A stretch of 5,800 nt of DNA from positions 1 to 5,800 of the forward strand of contig CAJIYV010000085.1 of NCBI GenBank assembly GCA_905181745.1, written 5' to 3'. Each line of letters starts with the position of its first letter. Position 1 is the first letter of the stretch. Shown one piece after another: positions 1 through 5,128 of this stretch. The position numbers and the translations under genes were made by a program. The notes beneath the pieces are model-generated. The model made no database searches. It saw only the letters and a program-made list of their open reading frames with translations, and was not told the DNA's origin. Origin of the DNA: an uncultured Actinomycetes bacterium. GTDB taxonomy: Bacteria > Actinomycetota > Actinomycetes > S36-B12.

Positions 1-7
1 CCAGTTG

Positions 8-81
8 TAGGGCGGGTCGGGCTCGAACCGACGACGACCGAATTATGAGTTCGGGGCTCTAACCAGCTGAGCTACCGCCCC
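8..81 (-). tRNA. tRNA-Met (anticodon CAT), probably elongator
   Basis: Read on the minus strand, this folds as a complete 74-nt cloverleaf. It has a 7-bp acceptor stem beginning GGGGCGG and closed by a G1-U72 wobble, a D-arm with GCTC/GAGC, an anticodon stem CCGAA/TTCGG around the loop CTCATAA, and a T-arm GTCGG-TTCGAGC-CCGAC. The discriminator base is A and CCA is not encoded, because CAA follows. The anticodon is CAT. The anticodon stem lacks the three G-C pairs typical of initiator tRNA, so this is elongator Met. An Ile2 tRNA, whose CAT is modified to lysidine, shares this loop and cannot be fully excluded by eye. The gene is complete. Confidence 0.93.
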
Positions 82-95
82 TTGAGGCACACCTG

Positions 96-101
96 AGCAT
101 A
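96..101 (-). promoter_or_regulatory. Possible -10 box for the tRNA-Met gene
   Basis: On the minus strand TATGCT (an actinobacterial TANNNT-type -10) ends 14 bases before the first base of the mature tRNA. That distance suits a short 5' leader removed by RNase P. No clear -35 hexamer is visible 16-18 bases further upstream, so this rests on the -10 box and its position alone. Confidence 0.3.
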
Positions 102-155
102 TCGGTCGAGAGTGGGGGACCATGATCGTGTTCCTTCTCCGCGTGAATGAATAAC

Positions 156-183
156 TTCAGAGTGAACCGAATGCTCATAAAAT
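156..183 (+). promoter_or_regulatory. Weak candidate plus-strand promoter
   Basis: TAAAAT at 178-183 resembles a -10 box, and TTCAGA at 156-161 could serve as a poor -35 with a 16-base spacer. If real, it would start a plus-strand transcript near 190 that runs toward the hairpins at 694-733 and 779-823. No gene on that strand is recognised, so the function is unknown and the call is tentative. Confidence 0.2.
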
Positions 184-373
184 CGGTTTATGGGACTTGT
201 CTCACATTCGACTTATGACCACATCCTCGTTGGCGCAAGCAGAATGGAGCCCGCAACGGTGTGGCAACTGGCCAAGTGCGGACCTTGCCATGGGTGGAAA
301 CCAAGCGGTCAAAGAATGGTAATTCGCCGGTTAGTTCAATAGCGGGAACAGACAGCAGGCTAAAATCTGTGAC

Positions 374-407
374 AAAAAAGCACTAGTGATCATGATGTTA
401 CTGGTGC
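374..407 (-). terminator. Intrinsic terminator, minus strand
   Basis: An 11-bp stem (380-390 with 397-407, including three G-T wobbles) encloses a 6-base loop. On the minus strand it is followed directly by six T residues (374-379) and then GTC. This is a textbook Rho-independent terminator for a minus-strand transcript. The only minus-strand transcription unit it can serve is one starting between here and the membrane-protein gene, or read-through from that gene. Confidence 0.7.
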
Positions 408-722
408 GACAAACTATGAAAAAAGAATCAAAATAAATGTGCAAAATGCTTGCGCGCCGGATTGCAATGGGTGTACACATAGGTCACTGAGCCGCAAGGT
501 CAGGTCAGGTAAGGATTCGACAGCTGGTCCGGGGAAGATCCGGAGACACCACTTGCTGGTGGGTTGGTTGAGTTGAAAAATCTGAAGATGGAAGAAGAAC
601 TGGCGAAGTGGCGACACGGAGCGAGCATCGCGGAACGGCAAGGTACGCGAAGGCCCTGGGAAACCGGACAGTAGAGGCGCCATCTAAATGGACGTCCCCT
701 CGAACTCATACTTCGAGGGGAC
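374..722 (-). ncRNA. Candidate non-coding RNA, about 350 nt, unknown family
   Basis: A minus-strand promoter (TTGCCG, 16-base spacer, TATAAA) predicts a transcription start near 722, and a strong intrinsic terminator ends the unit near 374. The predicted RNA would open with a perfect 11-bp hairpin (722-694, 7-base loop GTATGAG), then a 4-bp hairpin (CCAT/ATGG, 692-681). It matches none of the RNAs I compared it with: I see no tmRNA ends, no RNase P RNA core, no SRP GGAAGCA-type motif and no 6C-type C-rich loops. The alternative is a short mRNA for the 89-codon frame at 414-683, whose stop lies 6 bases before the terminator hairpin. That frame lacks a ribosome binding site and its composition looks non-natural. 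The call rests on the flanking signals only. Confidence 0.33.
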
Positions 723-733
723 TTCCTTATTTA
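694..733 (+). terminator. Perfect 11-bp hairpin with interrupted T-run, plus direction
   Basis: The inverted repeat 694-704/712-722 is perfect, with the 7-base loop CTCATAC. On the plus strand it is followed by a T-rich but interrupted run (TTCCTTATTTA), so it could terminate a plus-strand transcript coming from the gene-less region. The same DNA read on the minus strand would be the first 29 bases of the candidate ncRNA, so the hairpin may instead be, or also be, a stabilising 5' stem-loop. The apparent T-run overlaps the minus-strand -10 box, which weakens the terminator reading. Confidence 0.45.
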
Positions 734-757
734 TAGAGCAAAAGCCGCCCTCGGCAA
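729..757 (-). promoter_or_regulatory. Candidate promoter of the minus-strand ncRNA
   Basis: On the minus strand TTGCCG (752-757) stands 16 bases upstream of TATAAA (730-735, extended to TATAAAT). The -35 matches TTGACA at four of six positions and the -10 is near consensus. The predicted start, about seven bases downstream, coincides with the first base of the perfect hairpin at 722. This is the best promoter-like element in the gene-less region. Confidence 0.45.
740..755 (-). terminator. Weak hairpin plus T4 downstream of the membrane-protein gene
   Basis: Read on the minus strand, GCCG-AGGG-CGGC (744-755) forms a short GC-rich hairpin followed by four T residues (740-743). The palindrome GGCAACGTTGCC (753-764) lies next to it and could form an alternative stem. 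It sits about 95 bases beyond the stop codon of the membrane-protein gene and could end that transcript. The stem is only 4 bp and the T-run is short. Confidence 0.25.
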
Positions 758-778
758 CGTTGCCACGCCGAAGCGGGT

Positions 779-823
779 GAACTTGCCTGTGTAATTGCTC
801 ACAGGCAGTTCCCGACTCTTTTT
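779..823 (+). terminator. Hairpin and T5 run, plus direction
   Basis: The stem pairs 779-791 (GAAC, bulged T, TGCCTGTG) with 800-811 (CACAGGCAGTTC) around an 8-base loop. On the plus strand it is followed by CCGACTC and five T residues (819-823). The seven-base gap between stem and T-run makes it weaker than a canonical terminator. It lies 28 bases beyond the stop codon of the convergent membrane-protein gene and would stop plus-strand transcripts before they enter that gene. Confidence 0.4.
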
Positions 824-851
824 AGAGCCTGGTATGTGCGCGGGCAGGACA

Positions 852-1529
852 CTATTGAACTGCGCTCTTTCTTACGGTGGGAATTAGCCGGTCGAGACCC
901 CAAAAGATGAGCCCGAGCACAATGCCAAAGGCCGCGATCTCAGCAATATTGACCAATACAGATTGAAGTCCCAAATCAGCGACATTGACAAACCCGTAGG
1001 GGTACGCATCAATAAATACGCCACGGACCAACGTATATGCAGCCCACGCCAGCGGAATCACGAGAGCCGTGAAAATCGACCCGAAGGTGACCTGCCGTCG
1101 CGGTCCCAGGATCAACCAAATCACCACGGTCAAAGCCGGCGTTATGTAGTGCTTGATCGCATTAACAACAATGTCCACACCTTCGACCTGGACATAGGGC
1201 GCGAGCACCACCGCATAAATAAGTCCAGTGATAGAGATCATCACTAGTGAATCCATCCGCACTGCATGCCACGCAACACCACCTCGGACGGAGTTACGGG
1301 CCAGCATGGTTAACACGACCGCGACAATTAGGTTGCTCAAGTTTGTGAAATAACTCAGGGAGTCCACTACCCGACCGACCAGTCCGGCAATGCCATCATC
1401 ATTTAATCCCAAAGAATTCGGGGCGATCGTTGTCAGTGGGTTCACGTTGAACACCGTCAAGACCATGCCAAGCGCTAACCCGAACCAGGCGATTGACGCT
1501 GCTACTGCATGCGTAACCCGAAACTTCAT
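852..1529 (-). CDS. Pr6Pr family (FAR-17a/AIG1-like) integral membrane protein
   Basis: The 225-residue product is almost entirely hydrophobic, with about six membrane helices (roughly 8-27, 52-77, 94-112, 120-141, 147-170, 190-212). Recognisable family features are FTNLSN at 61-66, KHYITP at 126-131 and YPYGFVNV at 176-183, which I associate with bacterial Pr6Pr proteins. These are related to the eukaryotic FAR-17a/AIG1/ADTRP family, whose members hydrolyse fatty acid esters of hydroxy fatty acids through a membrane Thr and His. Thr62 and His127 are candidate equivalents, which is inference; bacterial members have no function known to me. I chose ATG at 1529. A TTG six codons upstream (1547) is possible, but neither has a Shine-Dalgarno sequence. 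The gene is divergent from the amidotransferase operon and complete, ending in TAG. Confidence 0.85.
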   Translation of the reverse strand: MKFRVTHAVAASIAWFGLALGMVLTVFNVNPLTTIAPNSLGLNDDGIAGLVGRVVDSLSYFTNLSNLIVAVVLTMLARNSVRGGVAWHAVRMDSLVMISITGLIYAVVLAPYVQVEGVDIVVNAIKHYITPALTVVIWLILGPRRQVTFGSIFTALVIPLAWAAYTLVRGVFIDAYPYGFVNVADLGLQSVLVNIAEIAAFGIVLGLIFWGLDRLIPTVRKSAVQ

Positions 1530-1537
1530 TTGGCAAC

Positions 1538-1543
1538 AGTATG
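1538..1543 (-). promoter_or_regulatory. Possible -10 box giving a leaderless membrane-protein mRNA
   Basis: On the minus strand CATACT (close to TATACT), preceded by TG as in an extended -10, ends eight bases before the ATG at 1529. Transcription would then begin at or next to the start codon. This fits the absence of a Shine-Dalgarno sequence and the parallel arrangement at the divergent gene. No clear -35 is seen. Confidence 0.35.
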
Positions 1544-1562
1544 ACAAGGAGATGCATTTGGT

Positions 1563-1610
1563 GAGCGAGACACCCGCTCCGTGCCGTATCTAAAAGAAAG
1601 TCACTTTTCT
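1563..1610. promoter_or_regulatory. Two inverted repeats between divergent genes, possible operators
   Basis: GAGCG (1563-1567) and CGCTC (1575-1579) form one inverted repeat with a 7-base spacer. AGAAAGT (1595-1601) and ACTTTTCT (1603-1610) form a second, nearly perfect one with a single bulged base. They lie in the 172-base gap between the two divergently transcribed start codons, upstream of both candidate -10 boxes, where a shared regulator could bind. No known operator is recognised. Confidence 0.25.
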
Positions 1611-1689
1611 GGTGCGTAGGGCCTGACAAGTGAGATCAAAAAATTGTTGGCTTTCTTGCCACACGACCTCGCGAATACGAACCAGACTC

Positions 1690-1695
1690 TATACT
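1690..1695 (+). promoter_or_regulatory. -10 box for a leaderless amidotransferase/HMG-CoA reductase operon
   Basis: TATACT, a near-perfect -10 hexamer, is followed by exactly six bases and then the GTG at 1702. Transcription should therefore start on or next to the first base of the start codon, giving a leaderless mRNA. This decides the start against the in-frame GTG at 1630, which would lie upstream of the promoter. No convincing -35 is seen, which is common in actinobacterial promoters. Confidence 0.6.
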
Positions 1696-1701
1696 CCGCT
1701 T

Positions 1702-2355
1702 GTGAACACCGCCCTCGTTCTCTCTGAAACCAACCTCGCCCACGAACTCGGATACGTTGAAGATTGGCTGCTGGAGAATCACTTCACTATCGAACGGATC
1801 TACCGCAAAGACTTACTTGCCCCAGTGCCGTTTCCTCCCGCTGACCTGCTGATCAATATGGGCTCCCTGAGCTCAGTGGCTTCCGGTTACACCCAAGCCC
1901 CCGCATCGCTCGAAATCGACATGGTCAAGGACTGGACTTCCCAAGGAAACAACTACATCGGTTTGTGTTTCGGCGCCCAAGTTCTCGCAGTCGCCTTAGG
2001 CGGACAGGTCACACGCCAAGCAACAATTCATAAAGGCCTTGAAAAAATTGATTTTGTCGGATCAGATCAACGAGGCCCGTGGGTTCGTTGGCATGAAGAC
2101 TTTATTTCCGATGCCCCAGGAGCAATCATTGATTCCGCCGTCAGCGAGGCCATCCTGATTTTTCATAGTGAAAATGCATGGGGAGTGCAACCACACATTG
2201 AACTTACGCCAGAAACCCTTGAACGCATGGCAATAACGATTGGGGTGTCCCCGGAAGATTACGCGCCACTGGTTTCCCAACTTGGCGCCAATGCCGCGAC
2301 TGCACGGGCAGCAACCCTTGCGCTGCTCGATCACATCAGGCTCAATCAAGCATGA
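1702..2355 (+). CDS. Class I glutamine amidotransferase-like protein
   Basis: The product is 217 residues from the GTG at 1702. It has the flavodoxin-like class I amidotransferase layout. GLCFGAQ carries the nucleophile Cys89 in its elbow, WHEDF at 130-134 matches the family's W-H-x-D stretch, and QPHIELTPE near the C-terminus supplies His165 and Glu167 of the triad. Such domains release ammonia from glutamine for a partner synthetase. Stand-alone members are often annotated as GMP-synthase-like and can act on other gamma-glutamyl substrates. No synthetase domain is fused or adjacent, so the substrate is unknown. The open frame extends upstream to a GTG at 1630, but those 24 residues precede the promoter and look unlike the family. 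The TGA stop overlaps the next gene's ATG as ATGA, indicating translational coupling with HMG-CoA reductase. Confidence 0.87.
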   Translation: MNTALVLSETNLAHELGYVEDWLLENHFTIERIYRKDLLAPVPFPPADLLINMGSLSSVASGYTQAPASLEIDMVKDWTSQGNNYIGLCFGAQVLAVALGGQVTRQATIHKGLEKIDFVGSDQRGPWVRWHEDFISDAPGAIIDSAVSEAILIFHSENAWGVQPHIELTPETLERMAITIGVSPEDYAPLVSQLGANAATARAATLALLDHIRLNQA

Positions 2356-3521
2356 GTCGCAATCAGATTCCCCGCGATCACAAGGATGATCACTCCCATC
2401 ACAGCGCTGCAGTCCGTCGCGATTTCCTCGTAGATCACACGGGCACAACACTTGACCACGTCGCCGGCTTTAGTTTCGACCCGCAAACCACCCGCGGGAA
2501 TATCGAGAATTTTATTGGCGCGGCACAAGTACCAATTGGAATTGCAGGTCCGCTGCTTGTTCATGGTGAGCATGCTTCCGGCGAGTTTTACGTACCACTT
2601 GCAACCACCGAGGGAGCGTTGGTCGCCAGCTACAACCGAGGAATGCGGGTCATCCATGAATCCGGTGGCGCCACAGTCACCATTGCTCAGGATCATATGC
2701 AGCGCTCCCCCGCATTCTTATTTGCCAGCGCACGCGAGGCTCGAGATTTTGGCTTATGGATCAACGAACATATTGAGAACATAAGAACAGTAGCCCAAGG
2801 TACTACCAGCGTTGGAATGCTTGAAGGAATCACCCAGTTCGCAGTGGGTCCCAATTTGTATCTGCGCTTTGACTACACAACCGGTGACGCTGCCGGTCAA
2901 AACATGACCAGCAAAGCCACCGACGCCGCATGCCAATGGATCACATCTGCGTACCCGCATAACGTGGACTTTATTTTGTCCGGGAACATCGACACTGACA
3001 AGAAGCACTCACAGATAAATACCTTGCTTTCCCGCGGAAAGCGGGTGATTGCCGAAGTCACCACCACTGCGCACACCTTACATAATCTCGTTGGTGTCTC
3101 CCCAAAAGATCTGTTTCGTGCCCGACAAATTTCGCAGGCTGGTGCTTTCATGGCTGGGTCAGCGAACAACGGGGCGCACGCGGCCAACGGACTGACTGCC
3201 TTATTTATTGCAACCGGCCAAGACGTTGCAAATATCGCTGAATCACACAGTGGTTTGTTGTACACACAACTTCTCGACAATGGTGACTACTACTGGTCAA
3301 TCACTTTGCCCTCAATGATTCTGGCCACTCACGGCGGCGGCACCGGACTTGCCACACCACAGGAATGCCTGAAACTTTTAGGTTGCACTGGGCCAGGGAC
3401 GGCCAAAAAACTAGCCGAGATCGCCGCTGCAACTGTCCTCGCCGGCGAGATCTCGCTTGCATCCGCCGTCCTCGCTGGAGACTGGGTCACCGGACACGAA
3501 AAGTTAGGCCGCAACCACTGA
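2352..3521 (+). CDS. Hydroxymethylglutaryl-CoA reductase, class I-like
   Basis: This 389-residue enzyme should convert HMG-CoA to mevalonate with two NAD(P)H, or run in reverse. The substrate-binding stretch NIENFIGAAQVPIGIAGPL (50-68) is followed by ATTEGALVAS with catalytic Glu87, and by the cofactor motif GDAAGQNMTSKAT (178-190). NIDTDKK supplies Lys217, TGQD supplies Asp291, and GHEKLGR at the C-terminus supplies His382. All four catalytic residues are therefore present and the gene looks intact. The arrangement and the lack of an N-terminal membrane anchor resemble the soluble archaeal/bacterial class I form, so NADPH use is likely but inferred. The N-terminus is rich in His and Asp (residues 9-17). 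The gene starts inside the amidotransferase stop codon. No other mevalonate-pathway gene is in the window; many actinobacteria use the MEP route, so the physiological role is open. Confidence 0.95.
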   Translation: MSRNQIPRDHKDDHSHHSAAVRRDFLVDHTGTTLDHVAGFSFDPQTTRGNIENFIGAAQVPIGIAGPLLVHGEHASGEFYVPLATTEGALVASYNRGMRVIHESGGATVTIAQDHMQRSPAFLFASAREARDFGLWINEHIENIRTVAQGTTSVGMLEGITQFAVGPNLYLRFDYTTGDAAGQNMTSKATDAACQWITSAYPHNVDFILSGNIDTDKKHSQINTLLSRGKRVIAEVTTTAHTLHNLVGVSPKDLFRARQISQAGAFMAGSANNGAHAANGLTALFIATGQDVANIAESHSGLLYTQLLDNGDYYWSITLPSMILATHGGGTGLATPQECLKLLGCTGPGTAKKLAEIAAATVLAGEISLASAVLAGDWVTGHEKLGRNH

Positions 3522-3522
3522 A

Positions 3523-5076
3523 CTACACGCTCTGGGGTTTACTACTCCGCATCAGGCTAGATTCATCGCGCGAGCGTTCAGATCCTGACATGGTGATTAA
3601 TGCGCCCCACATCAACACACATGTCCCTACGACAACAATTGCCGTTGACACCCATAAAGGCACACCCGCCGAGTTAATCCACGCAGGTACCATCCCTGGG
3701 TCAAAAATTCCGACGTTAGTTCCGGCGGCATATCGGTGCGCATTTGACCAGAAAGCAACAATTCCGGCCACCGAAAGACCGCCTGCGACCCAGATCAGTG
3801 GGAGACGCGGCATCACGATCGGCACTTGCACACTGCGCCCAAAAAGCAACGAGGCGACAAGCAAACTCAATAGAGGAAGCAGGTAGCGAGGTTGGACAAC
3901 CTCCCCCGCTCCTAGACCCTCTTTCTGCAAGAACCAGAGTGGAATTACGTACAAAGACACAAGAGTAAACGATGCGGCCCACGCCTTGCGAGTCCACATT
4001 GTCGACAGTCCCGCCCAGGCCATCGCCCCGACAACAAGGACACCCACCATCGGCACCAATGGCACCAACATTGTGTCATTCCAGCCCAATGCGCCGTCAC
4101 CGACAATTCCGCGAAATGTCGCCGGCAAGTACCCGAAATTGGTCAGTAGTAGACCCAGGCCACGATCTGCTGTTCCCATCAGACCTTCATCGCCACCACC
4201 GGGGGTCGGGAAACTGAGATACGAGTATGCGCCAACAATTCCAAGAATTACCACGCACATGGATGAACCGATGTTGGCCCGTGCATTGCGCCAGCCCGCG
4301 AGGAGAAAGACCACCACGCAAGTCACTACCACGTATGCCGCAGCATCGACCCGAGCACTAACCGCCATCGCGACAGCCGCGGCCGCTCCACCTGCCATCA
4401 ACCAAGTCCGAAGCGACCGCCAGCTTCGTTGATGCAACAGGGCTAGAGAAAAACCCCAAAAGAGCAGGATCCCCGAAGACACCCAGCCGCTGGGATTGGT
4501 TGAAGGAAGCAGGAACAACCCCATCGGCATAAAAGAAACAACTAGAGCCGCAGACGTAGCGAATGCAACACCACGGGGAACAATTCGTAACAGCAACGCC
4601 AACAGCAAGCTGGCAATCGCAACATTTAGCAGCCGCATTGCCAAGACGGACCGCTCGACATTTTCTGACACGAGTAGCGACATCAGGCCGTAATAACCAG
4701 TCGGGTATAAATTTTTCACCTGATTGAGGTGACTGGTAGCCACCAACGACTCGTTCTTTTTCACCTCGAGCGTACATTCAGCATTAACCGAACTGTCATA
4801 TCTGAAGCAATCACTCGCCTGCAGGACATTCGCGGGGACTCTAGCAACCCCATCAGCTCCCTGAACAGAATCAGCGCCGGACACTAGGCAGCCACCCCTC
4901 GATTCCCCACCAGCGCACCAGATGGACGATAGGTGGTAATCATCATCAGGAGAAGAACCCACGGGGCTGGTCAAAGCCCAGCCCACGCCAGTAAGGAAAA
5001 GTGCAAGGGGAACCCAGACCCATACCCAGCGAGACATCCGTGTTGCGACGCTCTGATTATCTGAGTCGGTTCTCAT
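3523..5076 (-). CDS. DUF2142-type multi-pass membrane protein, possible GT-C-like glycosyltransferase
   Basis: The 517-residue product has about eleven membrane helices, the first at roughly 17-37. PDDDYH (43-48) follows that helix, at the place where lipid-linked-sugar (GT-C type) transferases carry an acidic motif. NLYPTGYYG (122-130) and VVQPRYLLPLL (393-403) match the pattern I associate with DUF2142 proteins. The first outer loop contains Cys54, Cys63, Cys90 and Cys101, which could form two disulfides. DUF2142 proteins are often found in cell-wall glycan or polysaccharide clusters; transferase activity is inference. The ATG at 5076 is chosen because AGGAG (5079-5083) lies just upstream; Met14 has no such site. 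It follows the metallopeptidase gene by 52 bases, so an operon is likely. The C-terminal 25 residues are polar and probably cytoplasmic. Its stop is one base from the stop of the convergent reductase gene. Confidence 0.8.
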   Translation of the reverse strand: MRTDSDNQSVATRMSRWVWVWVPLALFLTGVGWALTSPVGSSPDDDYHLSSIWCAGGESRGGCLVSGADSVQGADGVARVPANVLQASDCFRYDSSVNAECTLEVKKNESLVATSHLNQVKNLYPTGYYGLMSLLVSENVERSVLAMRLLNVAIASLLLALLLRIVPRGVAFATSAALVVSFMPMGLFLLPSTNPSGWVSSGILLFWGFSLALLHQRSWRSLRTWLMAGGAAAAVAMAVSARVDAAAYVVVTCVVVFLLAGWRNARANIGSSMCVVILGIVGAYSYLSFPTPGGGDEGLMGTADRGLGLLLTNFGYLPATFRGIVGDGALGWNDTMLVPLVPMVGVLVVGAMAWAGLSTMWTRKAWAASFTLVSLYVIPLWFLQKEGLGAGEVVQPRYLLPLLSLLVASLLFGRSVQVPIVMPRLPLIWVAGGLSVAGIVAFWSNAHRYAAGTNVGIFDPGMVPAWINSAGVPLWVSTAIVVVGTCVLMWGALITMSGSERSRDESSLMRSSKPQSV

Positions 5077-5078
5077 AG

Positions 5079-5089
5079 CTCCTATCCTA
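5079..5089 (-). promoter_or_regulatory. Ribosome binding site, overlapping a possible -10, of the DUF2142 gene
   Basis: On the minus strand AGGAG (5079-5083) ends two bases before the ATG at 5076, a rather short spacing, and TAGGAT (5084-5089) just upstream fits TANNNT. Both cannot act for the same mRNA, since a start from this -10 would remove the Shine-Dalgarno sequence. Either the gene is translated from a longer transcript through this site, or it can also be expressed leaderless. Confidence 0.35.
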
Positions 5090-5128
5090 ATTGCGCATCA
5101 GTGTGTGGAACGACGGGCTTGAACCAGG

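Larger units (their letters stand above)
82..851. other. Long intergenic region without a convincing protein gene
   Basis: These 770 bases separate the tRNA from the membrane-protein gene. Open frames exist on both strands: an 89-codon minus frame at 414-683, a 69-codon minus frame at 500-709, and a 35-codon plus frame at 215-322. None has a Shine-Dalgarno sequence, a recognisable motif or natural-looking composition; the 89-codon product has very few acidic residues. What the stretch does hold is transcription signals, listed separately: a minus-strand promoter, a minus-strand terminator, two plus-direction hairpins with T-runs, and a weak plus promoter candidate. Three copies of a 5-base unit (AGGTC, AGGTC, AGGTA) lie at 497-511. 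I see no insertion sequence, CRISPR array or transposon ends. Confidence 0.6.

Noticed and set aside
292..310. GGGTGGAAACCAAGCGGTC resembles the T-box antiterminator consensus (GGGTGGTACCGCG)
   Set aside because: The match needs extra bases between the conserved halves. No stem I specifier loop or terminator/antiterminator pair is evident, and no aminoacyl-tRNA synthetase or amino-acid gene follows.
215..322. 35-codon plus-strand frame (MTTSSLAQAEW...) in the gene-less region
   Set aside because: It has no ribosome binding site, no convincing promoter at leaderless distance, and no motif. The three Trp residues are scattered, unlike a trp attenuator leader, and no biosynthetic gene follows.
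327..372. tRNA-like pattern GTTC...GAAC followed by ACAG...CTGT
   Set aside because: There is no T-arm with TTCGA, no matching acceptor stem, and the would-be anticodon loop is too long.
511..521. AAGGATTCGAC resembles the 5' region of tmRNA
   Set aside because: The GGGGCTGA-type start, the tag-encoding frame with Ala-Ala end and a matching TTCGA T-arm 3' end are all absent.
414..683. 89-codon minus-strand open frame ending just before the terminator at 407
   Set aside because: It has no Shine-Dalgarno sequence, very few acidic residues, a Ser/Pro/Leu/Phe-rich product without motifs, and an overlapping open frame in another phase. Its position inside the promoter-terminator unit keeps it as a weak alternative, noted under the ncRNA entry.
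39..715. tRNA anticodon arm and hairpin 694-722 as attL/attR of an integrated element
   Set aside because: The two copies are in inverted, not direct, orientation. Identity stops at the palindromic core, and no integrase or other mobile gene lies between them.
963..1247. Plus-strand open frame of 94 codons inside the membrane-protein gene
   Set aside because: It is antisense to a recognisable membrane protein and has no promoter, ribosome binding site or motif.
3365..4432. Plus-strand open frames at 3365-3886, 3744-3968, 3972-4217 and 3986-4432
   Set aside because: All lie antisense to, or overlap, the reductase and DUF2142 genes, which have clear protein motifs. Their Arg/Thr/Pro-rich products are typical shadows of a hydrophobic gene.
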